Below the pieces are notes generated by a model. The model was not told the origin of the DNA. It made no database searches and saw only the letters and a list, made by a program, of their open reading frames with translations. A stretch of DNA of 64,000 nt from contig CALXLA010000044.1 in assembly GCA_944389075.1 (NCBI GenBank), forward strand, positions 1 through 64,000, given 5' to 3'. Origin of the DNA: an uncultured Spirochaetaceae bacterium (GTDB taxonomy: Bacteria; Spirochaetota; Spirochaetia; Sphaerochaetales; Sphaerochaetaceae). Below, piece after piece: positions 17,122-26,500 of this stretch. The position numbers were made by a program, and so were the translations under genes. Positions within the stretch are counted from its first letter, which is position 1; each line of letters begins with the position of its first letter.

Positions 17122-17823
17122 ATGAATCGGACAATATGTGTCTTTTCTGATGAGTCCGGAGTGTTCGATAGAAACAGGGATGACTTCTTTGTCTTTGGCG
17201 GATTGGTTCTTGATGCTGGCAAAAGAGAACCATCGGATGTTGCAAACCTGTTCTCGGACATGGAAGCGAAAATGCGGATGAAGCCAGAGTATTCCAATGT
17301 AAATGAGCTCAAGGCTACAAGTCTTTCATTCCAGGATAGAAGAAGGATGTTCAGCATCCTCAAGCCATTCCATAAATTCGGTGTAATCATCACGCTTGAC
17401 AATGTTCTCGACAGGATATTCACAAGCAGGAAATCCAAGCAGCGTTATCAGGATTTCGCTTATAAGATCGGATTGAAAAATGCATTAAAAGAGCTTATTC
17501 GCATTGGAATGCTGAATGTGGATGATTCTCTTAGATTCAGCATTGTCGTCGATCAGCATCAGACAGCGACAGATGGCAGATATGAGCTTGAAGAAGGTCT
17601 TCTTATGGAACTGAAGGAAGGCACATACAATATGAGATTCGACAAATACTTTGAACCTCTGTTCAGGAATACAGAAAGCCTGAAAGTCGTTCTTGCCGAT
17701 TCAAAAGACAACGTCCTTATAAGAGCTGCAGACATTATTGCCAATAGAGTGTATTTCGAGGCCAATAATAATTCTGTCAGAAACCTGGAAAATATGAATA
17801 TGACCATCACAAGTTTACCATAG
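17122..17823 (+). CDS. DUF3800-domain protein
   Basis: A 233-residue protein with the DUF3800 start FSDESGVFDRNRDDFFVFGG, whose early aspartate-glutamate pair suggests an RNase H-like metal site. Further acidic positions are SIVVDQHQTATDG (near residue 145) and the late KDNVLIRAADIIANRVYF, which supplies an aspartate in the expected place. Function is unknown; these genes often accompany mobile or defence DNA and characteristic upstream RNAs, as here. ATG 17122 follows AAGGAGG. After the stop, another frame stays open (to about 17932) and reads like coding sequence, so a 3' frameshift that shortened the protein is possible. Confidence 0.85.
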   Translation: MNRTICVFSDESGVFDRNRDDFFVFGGLVLDAGKREPSDVANLFSDMEAKMRMKPEYSNVNELKATSLSFQDRRRMFSILKPFHKFGVIITLDNVLDRIFTSRKSKQRYQDFAYKIGLKNALKELIRIGMLNVDDSLRFSIVVDQHQTATDGRYELEEGLLMELKEGTYNMRFDKYFEPLFRNTESLKVVLADSKDNVLIRAADIIANRVYFEANNNSVRNLENMNMTITSLP

Positions 17824-17940
17824 GCAAAATAAACAAAAGCTACTGCTATATCACATCCGGAAGACTTTCTAGAAATCTACTTGATATCATGAAGGATCTG
17901 ACACCAATCCCTGAAATGCATTGCAAATCATGAATAGGAA

Positions 17941-18321
17941 TCAGTATTTTCTTCTCTTCCTTATATTCTCAGCCCAGGCTTCCGTATAAAAGCAGTAATA
18001 GCTTGTTTTCTTCCTGATGCCCGTATATGTATAAATTGCACACCACAGAAGAGAGGGCAATCCTATGATAATCAGATAAAGAGGTCCAAGGATGAGACTC
18101 TGGACTGAGTGTCCCCTTTCATGCGCGACTGATGAAGGATTGTCCACTATCACATAGGGTCCCAAGCTTATACTTCCCCTTCTCTTCCATTGATAATATT
18201 CAAATCCATTGAACTGCTTCTTCTCAGCATTCCTTGAAAGAATGAATCCCAGAATAACCTGAGGAAGCTGCCACAGCATCAGAAGCAACCGCAAAGCAAT
18301 CTCCTTATAATAGCAATTCAT
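17941..18321 (-). CDS. Small membrane protein with HEXXH-like motif
   Basis: A hypothetical protein of 126 residues from ATG 18321. A hydrophobic stretch lies at about 8-28, and a second pair at about 80-105 follows directly on the sequence AHERGHSVQSLILGPLYLI. The HERGH element matches the HExxH zinc-binding pattern of metallopeptidases, and similar small membrane proteins with EHGH-type motifs exist in gut bacteria; activity is unproven. A TTG-started extension to 18378 is possible but overlaps the tRNA promoter. No ribosome site is evident. It is convergent with the DUF3800 gene. Confidence 0.65.
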   Translation of the reverse strand: MNCYYKEIALRLLLMLWQLPQVILGFILSRNAEKKQFNGFEYYQWKRRGSISLGPYVIVDNPSSVAHERGHSVQSLILGPLYLIIIGLPSLLWCAIYTYTGIRKKTSYYCFYTEAWAENIRKRRKY

Positions 18322-18369
18322 TATATTATTAGAAGATAAATAATAAATCAATTTTCTTATGGAATGTTG

Positions 18370-18398
18370 TTGACACAATATTGGGAAATCTGCATAAT
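18370..18398 (+). promoter_or_regulatory. Promoter of tRNA-Asn
   Basis: TTGACA (18370-18375) and CATAAT (18393-18398) are spaced by 17 bases, placing transcription start near 18405, about 17 bases before the mature tRNA. Confidence 0.8.
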
Positions 18399-18421
18399 AC
18401 TCATTGTTCGAACGAACACAT

Positions 18422-18494
<73 letters not shown>

Positions 18495-18497
18495 CGA

Positions 18498-18531
18498 AGC
18501 GCAATTTCCAGTATAGGGATTGCGCTTTTTT
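18498..18531 (+). terminator. Intrinsic terminator after tRNA-Asn
   Basis: AGCGCAAT and ATTGCGCT (18498-18505, 18519-18527) form the stem, followed by TTTTTT. Confidence 0.9.
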
Positions 18532-18593
18532 CATTACATAGCTTACTCTCCCAAACAGAGACCATACGAGATAACCTGATTTGATGATTTCAG

Positions 18594-18619
18594 TTGCATC
18601 AGATGCAATATGCTATAAT
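18594..18619 (+). promoter_or_regulatory. NCS2 permease operator and extended -10
   Basis: TTGCATCAGATGCAA (18594-18608) is a palindrome with 7-bp arms around a central A. It is followed by TGCTATAAT (extended -10, 18611-18619), exactly six bases before the ATG at 18626. The palindrome occupies the -35 to -18 region, a repressor-like position. No purine riboswitch is visible. Confidence 0.6.
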
Positions 18620-18625
18620 CAATAC

Positions 18626-19948
18626 ATGGATAAAGGAAAGGACCTTCTTTTCGAACTTGATGGCAGGATGCCAGCACTTCGTTATTCATTGCCACTCGCC
18701 TTACAGCACCTTGTTGCAATGATAGTTGGCTGCGTCACTCCCGCGATAATCATCTCATCAACAGCGGGATTGGACAGCCAGCAGAGCATACTTCTGATAC
18801 AGTCATCGCTTATCTGCGCAAGCTTATCTACCCTGCTTCAGCTATTTGGCATAAAGGGTATCTGCGGCGCACGCCTCCCTCTCATAATGGGCGTGAGCTT
18901 TGCCTACCTTGCAACCATGACAGACATTGCAGGAAAGTTCGGGCTTGCAGAGATCTTCGGTGCACAGATAGCAGGAGGGCTTACCGCCATGATAATCGGG
19001 CTATTCGCAAAGAAGCTCTTCCGCTTCTTTCCTCCGCTGATCACTGGAACAGTAGTCTTCACAATCGGCCTTTCCCTCTATCCTACAGCAATTGAATATA
19101 TGGCTGGAGGAAGCTCATCTCCAACATTCGGTTCATGGCAGAACTGGCTTACTGCGATATTTACACTGGTTGTCGTCACAACGCTGAATCATTTCGGCAA
19201 AGGCATGGTCAAGCTTGCGTCAATACTAATTGGAATCGCTGCCGGCTATATCTTCTCATCGATATTCGGGATGGTCGATGTATCTGCAGTAGCTGATGCA
19301 AGCCTGTTCTCATTGCCACAGATCGCGCCTTTCGGAATCAGATTCGAGCTTGCGTCATGTCTTGCATTCTCGCTGCTCTTCGCAATCAATGCAGTACAGG
19401 CAATCGGTGATATGTCAGCAACCACAATAGGAGGCATGAACAGAGAAGCAAGCGGAGATGAACTCAGAGGAGGAATCATAGGCTTCGGAGTATCGAATCT
19501 CTTCTCCGCCCTGCTGGGAGGACTCCCGAATGCAACATATTCGCAGAATGTGGGAATAGTCTCATCCACGAAGGTCGTAAACCGCAAAGTGCTTGCCATC
19601 ACTGCACTGATGCTGCTTTCCGCAGGTCTGATTCCCAAGTTCTCAGCAATACTCACAACGATTCCGCAATCAGTCCTTGGAGGTGCGACAGTCTCAGTCT
19701 TCGCATCTATCGCAATGACAGGAATGAAACTGGTATCGATGCAGCCGATGAGCTACCGCAATACATCCATTGTAGGACTCTCCGCAGCTCTCGGTATGGG
19801 CATAAGCATGGTAAGCGAGGCATTATCGCAGTTCCCTGAATGGGTGACGATGGTATTCGCTTCATCTCCTGTCGTGGTCTCTGCGCTGGTTGCAATCATT
19901 CTGAACATAATCCTGCCAAAGGAAGAATCAGATAGTATCAAGAGCTGA
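18626..19948 (+). CDS. NCS2-family purine/pyrimidine (uracil-xanthine type) permease
   Basis: Nucleobase:cation symporter of 440 residues with 12-14 hydrophobic segments. Family markers are the TM1 histidine in LQHLVAMIVG and the nucleobase-binding signature QNVGIVSSTKV near residue 305, matching the NAT motif QNxGxxxxT. Uracil, xanthine or uric acid are all possible substrates. The related DpaL and dihydropyrimidinase-like genes favour purine or pyrimidine salvage or catabolism. I chose ATG 18626 although it lacks a Shine-Dalgarno, because the upstream TTG/ATG (18581/18584) would fall inside the operator. The 3' end overlaps the convergent flavodoxin gene by 21 bp. Confidence 0.92.
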   Translation: MDKGKDLLFELDGRMPALRYSLPLALQHLVAMIVGCVTPAIIISSTAGLDSQQSILLIQSSLICASLSTLLQLFGIKGICGARLPLIMGVSFAYLATMTDIAGKFGLAEIFGAQIAGGLTAMIIGLFAKKLFRFFPPLITGTVVFTIGLSLYPTAIEYMAGGSSSPTFGSWQNWLTAIFTLVVVTTLNHFGKGMVKLASILIGIAAGYIFSSIFGMVDVSAVADASLFSLPQIAPFGIRFELASCLAFSLLFAINAVQAIGDMSATTIGGMNREASGDELRGGIIGFGVSNLFSALLGGLPNATYSQNVGIVSSTKVVNRKVLAITALMLLSAGLIPKFSAILTTIPQSVLGGATVSVFASIAMTGMKLVSMQPMSYRNTSIVGLSAALGMGISMVSEALSQFPEWVTMVFASSPVVVSALVAIILNIILPKEESDSIKS

Positions 19949-20443
19949 AAGCCATGAATGTATGATTGTAAATGACTTATTCACCTCCGCACCATGGATG
20001 CTCAGTCCTTCACTGATCATTGAATCAGGACACAGCCTTATAATATCCTGATAGCTTGAGCCAAGGCCGCTCCCCTCATTAGTGCAGAATGGGTGAATTG
20101 TCTTACCTGCAAGTCCTGCTTTCTCAAGAAACGTGAAAACTGCCATCGGCATCGTTCCCCACCAGTTCGGATAGCCAAGGATGATGGTATCATAACCTGA
20201 AAGATCCGGAATGGCTTTAAGCTCCGGCCTTGCATCTGAATGCAGCTCATATTTTGCTTCTGCAATACAGTCATAATATGCTGAAGGATATTCCTTTACT
20301 GTATCGATTTCGAAGATATCAGAAGAGGTGAGATTGGAAATCATTCCTGCGGCTATTGCGGTATTCCCTTCCTTCAGATTAACGATGCTGCCATTCACAT
20401 AGTTCTCACCCTTCCTTGAATAATAAACCACAATACTCTTCAC
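19928..20443 (-). CDS. Flavodoxin-family protein
   Basis: FMN-binding protein of 171 residues. The N-terminus KSIVVYYSRKGENYVNG is a variant phosphate-binding loop, and ILGYPNWWGTMPMAVFTFLE near residue 90 is the aromatic FMN loop typical of the flavodoxin_4 group. It follows the SDR gene with a four-base overlap, so the two were an operon encoding a dehydrogenase and a flavodoxin-like partner. It may act as an electron carrier or as a small reductase. Confidence 0.92.
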   Translation of the reverse strand: MKSIVVYYSRKGENYVNGSIVNLKEGNTAIAAGMISNLTSSDIFEIDTVKEYPSAYYDCIAEAKYELHSDARPELKAIPDLSGYDTIILGYPNWWGTMPMAVFTFLEKAGLAGKTIHPFCTNEGSGLGSSYQDIIRLCPDSMISEGLSIHGAEVNKSFTIIHSWLSALDTI

Positions 20444-21242
20444 TGTTGTCCCCCATAAAGATAAGATGCTGTCGCACCACCATCTATAAGCAGGTCAGCC
20501 CCTGTTATGAAGGATGCCCTATCACTCATGAGAAGCTCAGCTGCTGCCGCGACTTCATCAGCGGTTCCCGGACGGCCTGAAGGAGCTGATGCGAACATCT
20601 TCCTATAGAAGTCCCCGCGAGGGCCACTGAACTCATCAAGGGCAAGCGGCGTCACGATTATTCCAGGAGATACAGCATTCAGCCTCGCTCCGCGTTTTGC
20701 CCATCTGAGGGATTCGCTCATGACGCGCTTCACATTTGCCCTCTTTGCTATCTGATATGCCCTGAGGCTGTCGTTTATGGCCGATGGCTGAAGGAAATCA
20801 AGGGAAAGAAGCTCTTCCGAAGGAGTCAATGCAAGAAGCTTGTCCTCTTCGGGACTCAGCGGTTCCATCCTGTGCCATGACTGGCTTGATACGACAAGAC
20901 CGCTTCCACCTTCCGTTATGATCTTCCCCACCTCTTCAAGCAGAACAGCTGTTCCATATAAATCAACACGGAGAATAGCCTCTACAGGAGCCTGTGATGG
21001 TGATACTCCGGCGGCATTTACAAAGTATTCAAGCTTTCCCTCAGCCGAAACTCTCTCAAGAAGACCCATGATGGATTTCCTGTCCGAGATATCTGCATTG
21101 ACTGCCATTGTATCGTAACCGGCTTCCATAAGCTCCTTCGCCACGCTCTCTGCGTTTTCAATATGAAATCCCGCATACGCTAGAAAAGCGCTTTATGTCA
21201 CCTTATGCCAATGATGAGATGAACGAGACAAGCCTTATCCAT
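20440..21242 (-). pseudogene. SDR oxidoreductase with broken 5' end
   Basis: The last 234 codons (from GTG 21144) are intact and closely resemble a classical short-chain dehydrogenase group: FVNAAGVSPSQAP, VDLYGTAVLLEEVG, catalytic AYQIAKRANVKRV (YxxxK), RLNAVSPGIIVTPLA and the end FITGADLLIDGG. The N-terminal Rossmann glycine motif is missing from this frame, which meets a TAA near 21196. Upstream, from ATG 21242, other frames hold pieces that fit the lost part (MDKACLVHLIIG, then GDIKRF), so at least two small indels seem to have broken it. A shortened product from the GTG would lack the cofactor loop. Assembly error is an alternative. Confidence 0.65.
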
Positions 21243-21826
21243 TGAGGCCTTTCAATTCACATCATAGAGATAAGATGCATTAGCATTGTGTATCCATTCA
21301 TTCATGTAAATAACCCAGATTCAATTCAACAGTTCCAGATGCGGGATAAATGCACATACACGATTATCGGAAGCCCATCCAGAATATTAACTCCCAGTCA
21401 TCCATGGTTTAGATATGAGGGAAAGACAATGATCCTGGAGTATGGCAACTATCCCTATGTCTTCGTCAGCATGGAGAAATAATCGCATATACGGCTGTAT
21501 TATTTATACATATTTATTAGACCTAATTAGGAATATATTTATGATTCATATAATCATGTTAAAGAACTACAGAAAACACGACAACCTTCAGAATTATCTT
21601 CATATCATTGAAGAAGCTATCGACGTTCAAGACAGAAAACCTACGAACTGATTCCCTGCATCATAAAGCTCAAAAACAACTGTCCCTCAGTTTTCTGCAA
21701 CCTTGATAAGCAATCCTGCTCTGAAGTTATTCATGGCAGAAAGCATTGCTCTGATGAAATGATGAATTCCTGTTTCTCAAAACATCTCCCGTGCTTCTGC
21801 AATGAACTCCAGACAAGTTGACAATC
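21243..21826. other. Intergenic stretch with short unsupported reading frames
   Basis: This is 584 bp between the broken SDR gene and the LysR gene. Two short plus-strand frames are open: 21288-21482 (64 codons, GTG start, ending NYPYVFVSMEK) and one from ATG 21541 to 21651 (36 codons). Neither has a ribosome-binding site or a recognisable family. The sequence around 21480-21560 is AT-rich. It may hold remnants of lost genes. Confidence 0.4.
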
Positions 21827-22696
21827 TCAGGCTTGCGCATTCCTGAGGAATTCAATAAAGCTCCTTGTCACTGTAGAGAAGAGCTGGTCCTTCTTCCAGC
21901 ATACAACACTGCCTGTCATAAGAGGAGGAATCATTGGAATGAACTTGAGGCCCTCATAGCTTGAGAAAAGATCAAAGCATATGCCGACTCCTACCCCGCG
22001 GCTGACCATAACTGCGATATTCCTTCCGAGATTGTATCGTGCCGTTATATCCAGATCATCGAAGGCTTTTCCCAGCCATGATTCAAGAAGATACTGGACC
22101 TCGGACCGTATCGGTACAATGAGAGGCTTGTCCGCAAGATCTTCAGGATATACGAATTCCTTGCCGGCAAGAGGATCATCTACCTTGACAAGAGCGCCCC
22201 ATCGTTCCTTTCCCTCAAGATGGAAGGTCTCGAATCTGGATGTATCGACAGGTTCCGTGATGAGCCCAAGCTCGATGATGCCCTTCTCGATGTTCTCCTT
22301 AACGCCATCCGCATTGATTGTATAGACCTTATAAGACACATCAGGATGGAGCTTCCTGAACTCTGCCATCCTGGATGCGAACTCATCCATGCTGTGAGTC
22401 TCTGTGCATCCTATTGAGATGACTCCCGCGATATCCTTATCCTTGTTGCAAAGAGACTGTGCGGTATCCTCCGCCAATGCGAGAATCTCCTCAGCTCTTC
22501 TTTTCAGATAGAGTCCCTCTTCCGTGAGCTTGATGCAGTACTTGCTCCGTCTGAAAAGCTTTACGCCGAGCTCTTCCTCAAGCTGCATGATCTGGCGCGA
22601 AAGAGTCGGCTGCGTCACATGAAGGATATCTGCGGCCCTTGTTATGTTCTCTTCCTCCGCTATAGTAAGGAAGTATCTCAAAACCCTGAGTTCCAC
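21827..22696 (-). CDS. LysR-family transcriptional regulator
   Basis: A 289-residue LTTR. The helix-turn-helix lies at residues 1-60 (LRYFLTIAEEENITRAADIL, then TQPTLSRQIMQLEEELGVKLF), and an effector-binding periplasmic-binding-like domain follows from about 90. The GTG at 22696 is used as start; there is no Shine-Dalgarno, but TGCTATACT lies six bases upstream, pointing to a leaderless mRNA. It is divergent from the AhpD-like/cupin gene, 116 bp away, the classical LTTR arrangement in which the regulator activates its divergent neighbour. Confidence 0.95.
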   Translation of the reverse strand: MELRVLRYFLTIAEEENITRAADILHVTQPTLSRQIMQLEEELGVKLFRRSKYCIKLTEEGLYLKRRAEEILALAEDTAQSLCNKDKDIAGVISIGCTETHSMDEFASRMAEFRKLHPDVSYKVYTINADGVKENIEKGIIELGLITEPVDTSRFETFHLEGKERWGALVKVDDPLAGKEFVYPEDLADKPLIVPIRSEVQYLLESWLGKAFDDLDITARYNLGRNIAVMVSRGVGVGICFDLFSSYEGLKFIPMIPPLMTGSVVCWKKDQLFSTVTRSFIEFLRNAQA

Positions 22697-22784
22697 AAGG
22701 CGAGTATAGCACTATTATATATTCTCTGAAAGCATTTCTGATTATGAAAAATAAGCATTAGACATAACAGCAGACTAGTTCTAA

Positions 22785-22799
22785 ATTTATGTCATAAAT
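22785..22799. promoter_or_regulatory. Palindrome between LysR and its divergent target
   Basis: A perfect palindrome with 7-bp arms around a central T, ATTTATG-T-CATAAAT, lies 13 bp before the target ATG. A further TTATG/CATAA pair lies at 22742-22746 and 22763-22767. These are candidate regulator sites; the binding protein is an inference. Confidence 0.45.
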
Positions 22800-22812
22800 C
22801 AACGGAGGTCCT

Positions 22813-23547
22813 ATGGTAAAACAGACAGCAGGGCGCGATGCCCTCACAGGATTCGCAGACGAGTTCGCGCACCTCAATGATGACATTCTCTTCGGCGAGG
22901 TATGGTCACGTGAGGATAAGCTTTCTCTGAAGATGAGGTCTATACTTACTATCACAGTGCTTGTTTCAAAAGGACTTGTGGATAGCTCATTCCAGTATCA
23001 TATGCAGACCGCCAGGAAGAATGGCGTCACGAAGTCAGAGATGGCAGAAATCCTCACTCATATCGCATTCTACGCAGGATGGCCTAATGCATGGGCCGCT
23101 TTCCGCGTCGCCCTTGAGGTCTATAAGGATGATGATGGGAAGGATGGCGGAATGTTCGGCCTCGGCGAACCTAATGATGCCTTTGCCCAGTACTTCATCG
23201 GGAAGTCATACCTGAAGCCGCTTACAGACCCCATGGAGACTGTATTCATGGCGAATGTCACATTCGAGCCGGGATGCAGGAACAACTGGCACATCCATCA
23301 CTCTGACAAGGGTGGCGGCCAGATACTTCTCTGCACATCAGGGCGCGGATGGTATCAGGAATGGGGGAAGGAAGCGCAGGAGCTCCATCCGGGAGATGTA
23401 ATCACGATCCCGAGGGAAGTGAAGCACTGGCATGGTGCCGCGAAGGACTCATGGTTCAGCCACATAGCAGTCGAGGTTCCGGGAGAGAACACCAGGAATG
23501 AATGGTGCGAAGCTGTGACTGATGATGTCTACGGCAAGCTGAAATAA
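22813..23547 (+). CDS. Carboxymuconolactone decarboxylase-like/cupin fusion protein
   Basis: A 244-residue fusion. Residues 15-110 are the AhpD/carboxymuconolactone-decarboxylase helical fold (LSLKMRSILTITVLVSKG, then YHMQTARKNGVTKSEMAEIL and IAFYAGWPNAWAA), without the CxxC of true AhpD. Residues 130-235 are a cupin with metal histidines in NWHIHHSDKGGGQ and HPGDVITIPREVKHWHGA. Such fusions commonly sit beside a LysR regulator in gut bacteria and are thought to act in quinone or aldehyde detoxification, but the substrate is unknown. ATG 22813 follows GGAGGT. A strong terminator separates it from sbcC. Confidence 0.9.
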   Translation: MVKQTAGRDALTGFADEFAHLNDDILFGEVWSREDKLSLKMRSILTITVLVSKGLVDSSFQYHMQTARKNGVTKSEMAEILTHIAFYAGWPNAWAAFRVALEVYKDDDGKDGGMFGLGEPNDAFAQYFIGKSYLKPLTDPMETVFMANVTFEPGCRNNWHIHHSDKGGGQILLCTSGRGWYQEWGKEAQELHPGDVITIPREVKHWHGAAKDSWFSHIAVEVPGENTRNEWCEAVTDDVYGKLK

Positions 23548-23554
23548 CCTTGAA

Positions 23555-23577
23555 GGCCCCGGACTCCGGGGCTTTTC
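23555..23577 (+). terminator. Intrinsic terminator after the CMD/cupin gene
   Basis: GCCCCGG (23556-23562) pairs with CCGGGGC (23566-23572) across a three-base loop, followed by TTTTCT. It sits between convergent genes. Confidence 0.88.
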
Positions 23578-26500
23578 TCAGCACTTCACAGAGACTGTGC
23601 TTCCATGGCTGCGGCTCTTCTCCACGATAATCTGCTTATCGATGCGTTCCTTCAGTTCCTGGACATGTGAGATGACTCCGACAAGGCGCCCGCTGCTTGC
23701 AAGCGATGAAAGAGTATTGACTGCGGAAGAAAGAGATTCCTCATCAAGCGTTCCGAATCCCTCATCGACAAACATGGTCTCAATCCTGACAGCACCGGCC
23801 TCAGCCTGGATCTCCTCGGAAAGGCCAAGAGCCAGAGCAAGGGATGCCTTGAATGTCTCTCCGCCGGAAAGCGTAGTAGCAGGGCGCTTCTTACCGGTGA
23901 AATGATCCATCACATCGATATCGAGACCCATTTTCTGTCCTCTGCTGCGTCCTGTATCGCTTCTCTCCATCTCATACTGGCCATCGGTCATCGAAAGAAG
24001 CTTCCTGTTCGCCCTGACAAGAATCCTGTCAAGATATCGTGTCTGTACGAATGTCTCAAGAGATAGCTTGTTCTCCCCTGACATTGTTCCGTTCGCGACA
24101 TCCGAAAGCTCCTGCATCATAGCCCATTTCTGCCTCAGAGAAGCACTCTTTCCCTCATTCTCGGAAAAACGTTCAACAGCTTTCCGTACAGTCATGAGAT
24201 GTGCGCCAGCTGCAGTCTTCTTCCTCTCAGCATCTTTCTTCTTCTCCAAGGCCTCATCATGCTTCTGCCTGAGCTCATCGATATCATAATCAGGAATAGC
24301 GGCTATCTGTTTCCTGAGCTCATCGATGCTGCCTTCCATGGAAGCTTTTGCAGCAGATGCGGCATTGAATTCATCTCTCGCTTTGCTGATTGCGTTATCA
24401 AGTTCCTGGATCTTCTGTCTGATGGCGTTTGCTCTCTTCTCAGCATCGCTCTTACTTTCATAAGGAAGCTTCCCGGAAAGCTCTGCAATCTTAGCATCTG
24501 CGCTTTTTATTCCGGACTCAAGAATCATGATTGCCGCCGTTATATCTGACTTGCTCTTCTCAAGCTCCGCTATGTCTTCACGGAGTCTGGTGATATCCTC
24601 AGACAGCTTTTCATGACGAGCCTTATCTTTCTCAAAAGCCGCAATCCGCTCATCAGATGAAGCCAGATCCTTCTCAAGTGCTGAATGAACCTCAGGAAGC
24701 ATATCAATGGCAATTCCGGCATCATCTGCCATCATTCCGGCTTCCTTTGTCAGTCTGCCATACGATTCAGCATGAAGCTTCTCAGAAGTCATTGCGGAAC
24801 TGTGCTTCGCATTAAGAGCCGAAAGATCTTCCGCTATCTTATTCAGAGTGTCCTCGGTATTTTTCCTGTCCTTTTCTTTCTGCTTTCTTTCCTCTGCTCT
24901 GGCCTTGGCCGCATCCCGCATCTGATACATGGCTTTCTGTATCTCATCAGCATCCTTATCTGAAAGATTTTCAGGAAGAGAAGCTTTCAGCTCTGAAGCT
25001 ACGGTCGCAAAAGAAAGAAGTGCTGATTCCGCTTTCCTGTGATTATCCTCAGCTGTCTTCATAGCCTTTTCGGCTTCCTTCTCTTTCCCTTCAGCATCAT
25101 CGATATCTTTCTGTGTATACATGCTCCCATCAGATATAGCAGGAGATGGATGATGAACAGAACCGCATACAGGACAGGGCTTGCCATCCTCCAGGCTTTC
25201 CGCAAGAGAGACAGCTCCCTGAAGATAATATCCCCTGAGCACTGCAGCATGCCTGCCCTTCGCTTCTGCAAGCTCATCTGCGGCTATTGCAAGTTCTCTG
25301 GCTGTCTTCTCCTTAGCAATCTTAATTTCCTTATGTTTCAAGGTATTCACAAGAAGCTTGTCTGCGGTTTTCGCATATGCTTCAGCGGAAGAGAGCTCAG
25401 ACTCCGCATTCTCAAGCTGTTTAAGTTCATGAAGTATGCTTTCAAGCTGTTCGGAGGCGGCTTTCTTATCATTGAGGAGCTTTGTCTGTTCCTTTTCTAT
25501 CTCTGCTATCTCATCCCTGGCTTTCGCAGCATTATCATTCGCGGCAGAAGCCTCATTGACCTTGCTTCGTATGGAAACCAGCACACTGAGTCTTTCCCTC
25601 ATGCTGAAGTTCTTCCCTCTCTCCTCATCAAGGCGTTCCTGCACATCACGGAGGCTTTCAATCTCCTTCTGTGATTCATCAAGCTTCGTCTTTTTTGATG
25701 CTATGGATTCAGCTATCTCATCCAGCTGATTTGTCTTTGCAGAGTAATCTGCCTTTATGAGCTCAGCATCGTTTTCAGCTTTAAGCTTCTCATCATAGAG
25801 CGGAAAGCATCTCTCAAGCTCTGCGATCTCCAGAAGATCAGCCTGCTTCTCTTTCTCACGCTCTGTCTGAAGGCCATATTCCGCTTCCGCGCTGCTAAGT
25901 CTTTCCTTTGCAGATGATAGCTCCTTCTCCTTATCAGCCAGAGATTTCTGCTTCTCCTGCTTTTCCTCCCATCTGCTGATATCAGAAACTGCAGATGCTT
26001 CCTCCTTCGAATATTCATCGAACAACTCTGAGGATGATGCAGCGGAAGTCTCAGCTTCATTAAGGATCCCATCCAGAATCTCATGGATATCATTCGGGAT
26101 GAAGCCGGAATCCTTCACTTCTGAAAGCCTGTCATGCCACTGACTTTCCTCCGCTACGCTTATAGTGGAAAGAATCATATTCTGATTCGCTCCTACAGAA
26201 AGGAACTCTTCTCTGGCTTTCTTTGCCTTTTCCTGGAGCGAAAGCTGCAGAAGGCCATAGTTCTCTGTATTGAACAGCTTCTTGAAGAGGCTCCTCTTCT
26301 CATCTGTCTTGGAGACAAGGAATCTGCTGAACCGGCCCTGTGCAAGCATGACTATCTGCGCGAACTGGCTTGAAGTCATTCCGATGATCTCTTCAATCTT
26401 CTCATTGATCTGTTCTTTCTTTGTTAGGATGCTTCCATCCGGCAAGACCAGAGAAGCTGATGCAGGATTATCCATCATTCCGCTGCCACGCTTCTTCGGC

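Noticed and set aside
18532-18625. Purine riboswitch before the NCS2 permease
   Set aside because: The space is too short, and no conserved junction bases or T-loop pairing exist; a palindrome and extended -10 explain the region.
25039-25674. Plus-strand frame of 211 codons within sbcC
   Set aside because: Antisense to the coiled-coil part of a clear SbcC; a shadow frame.
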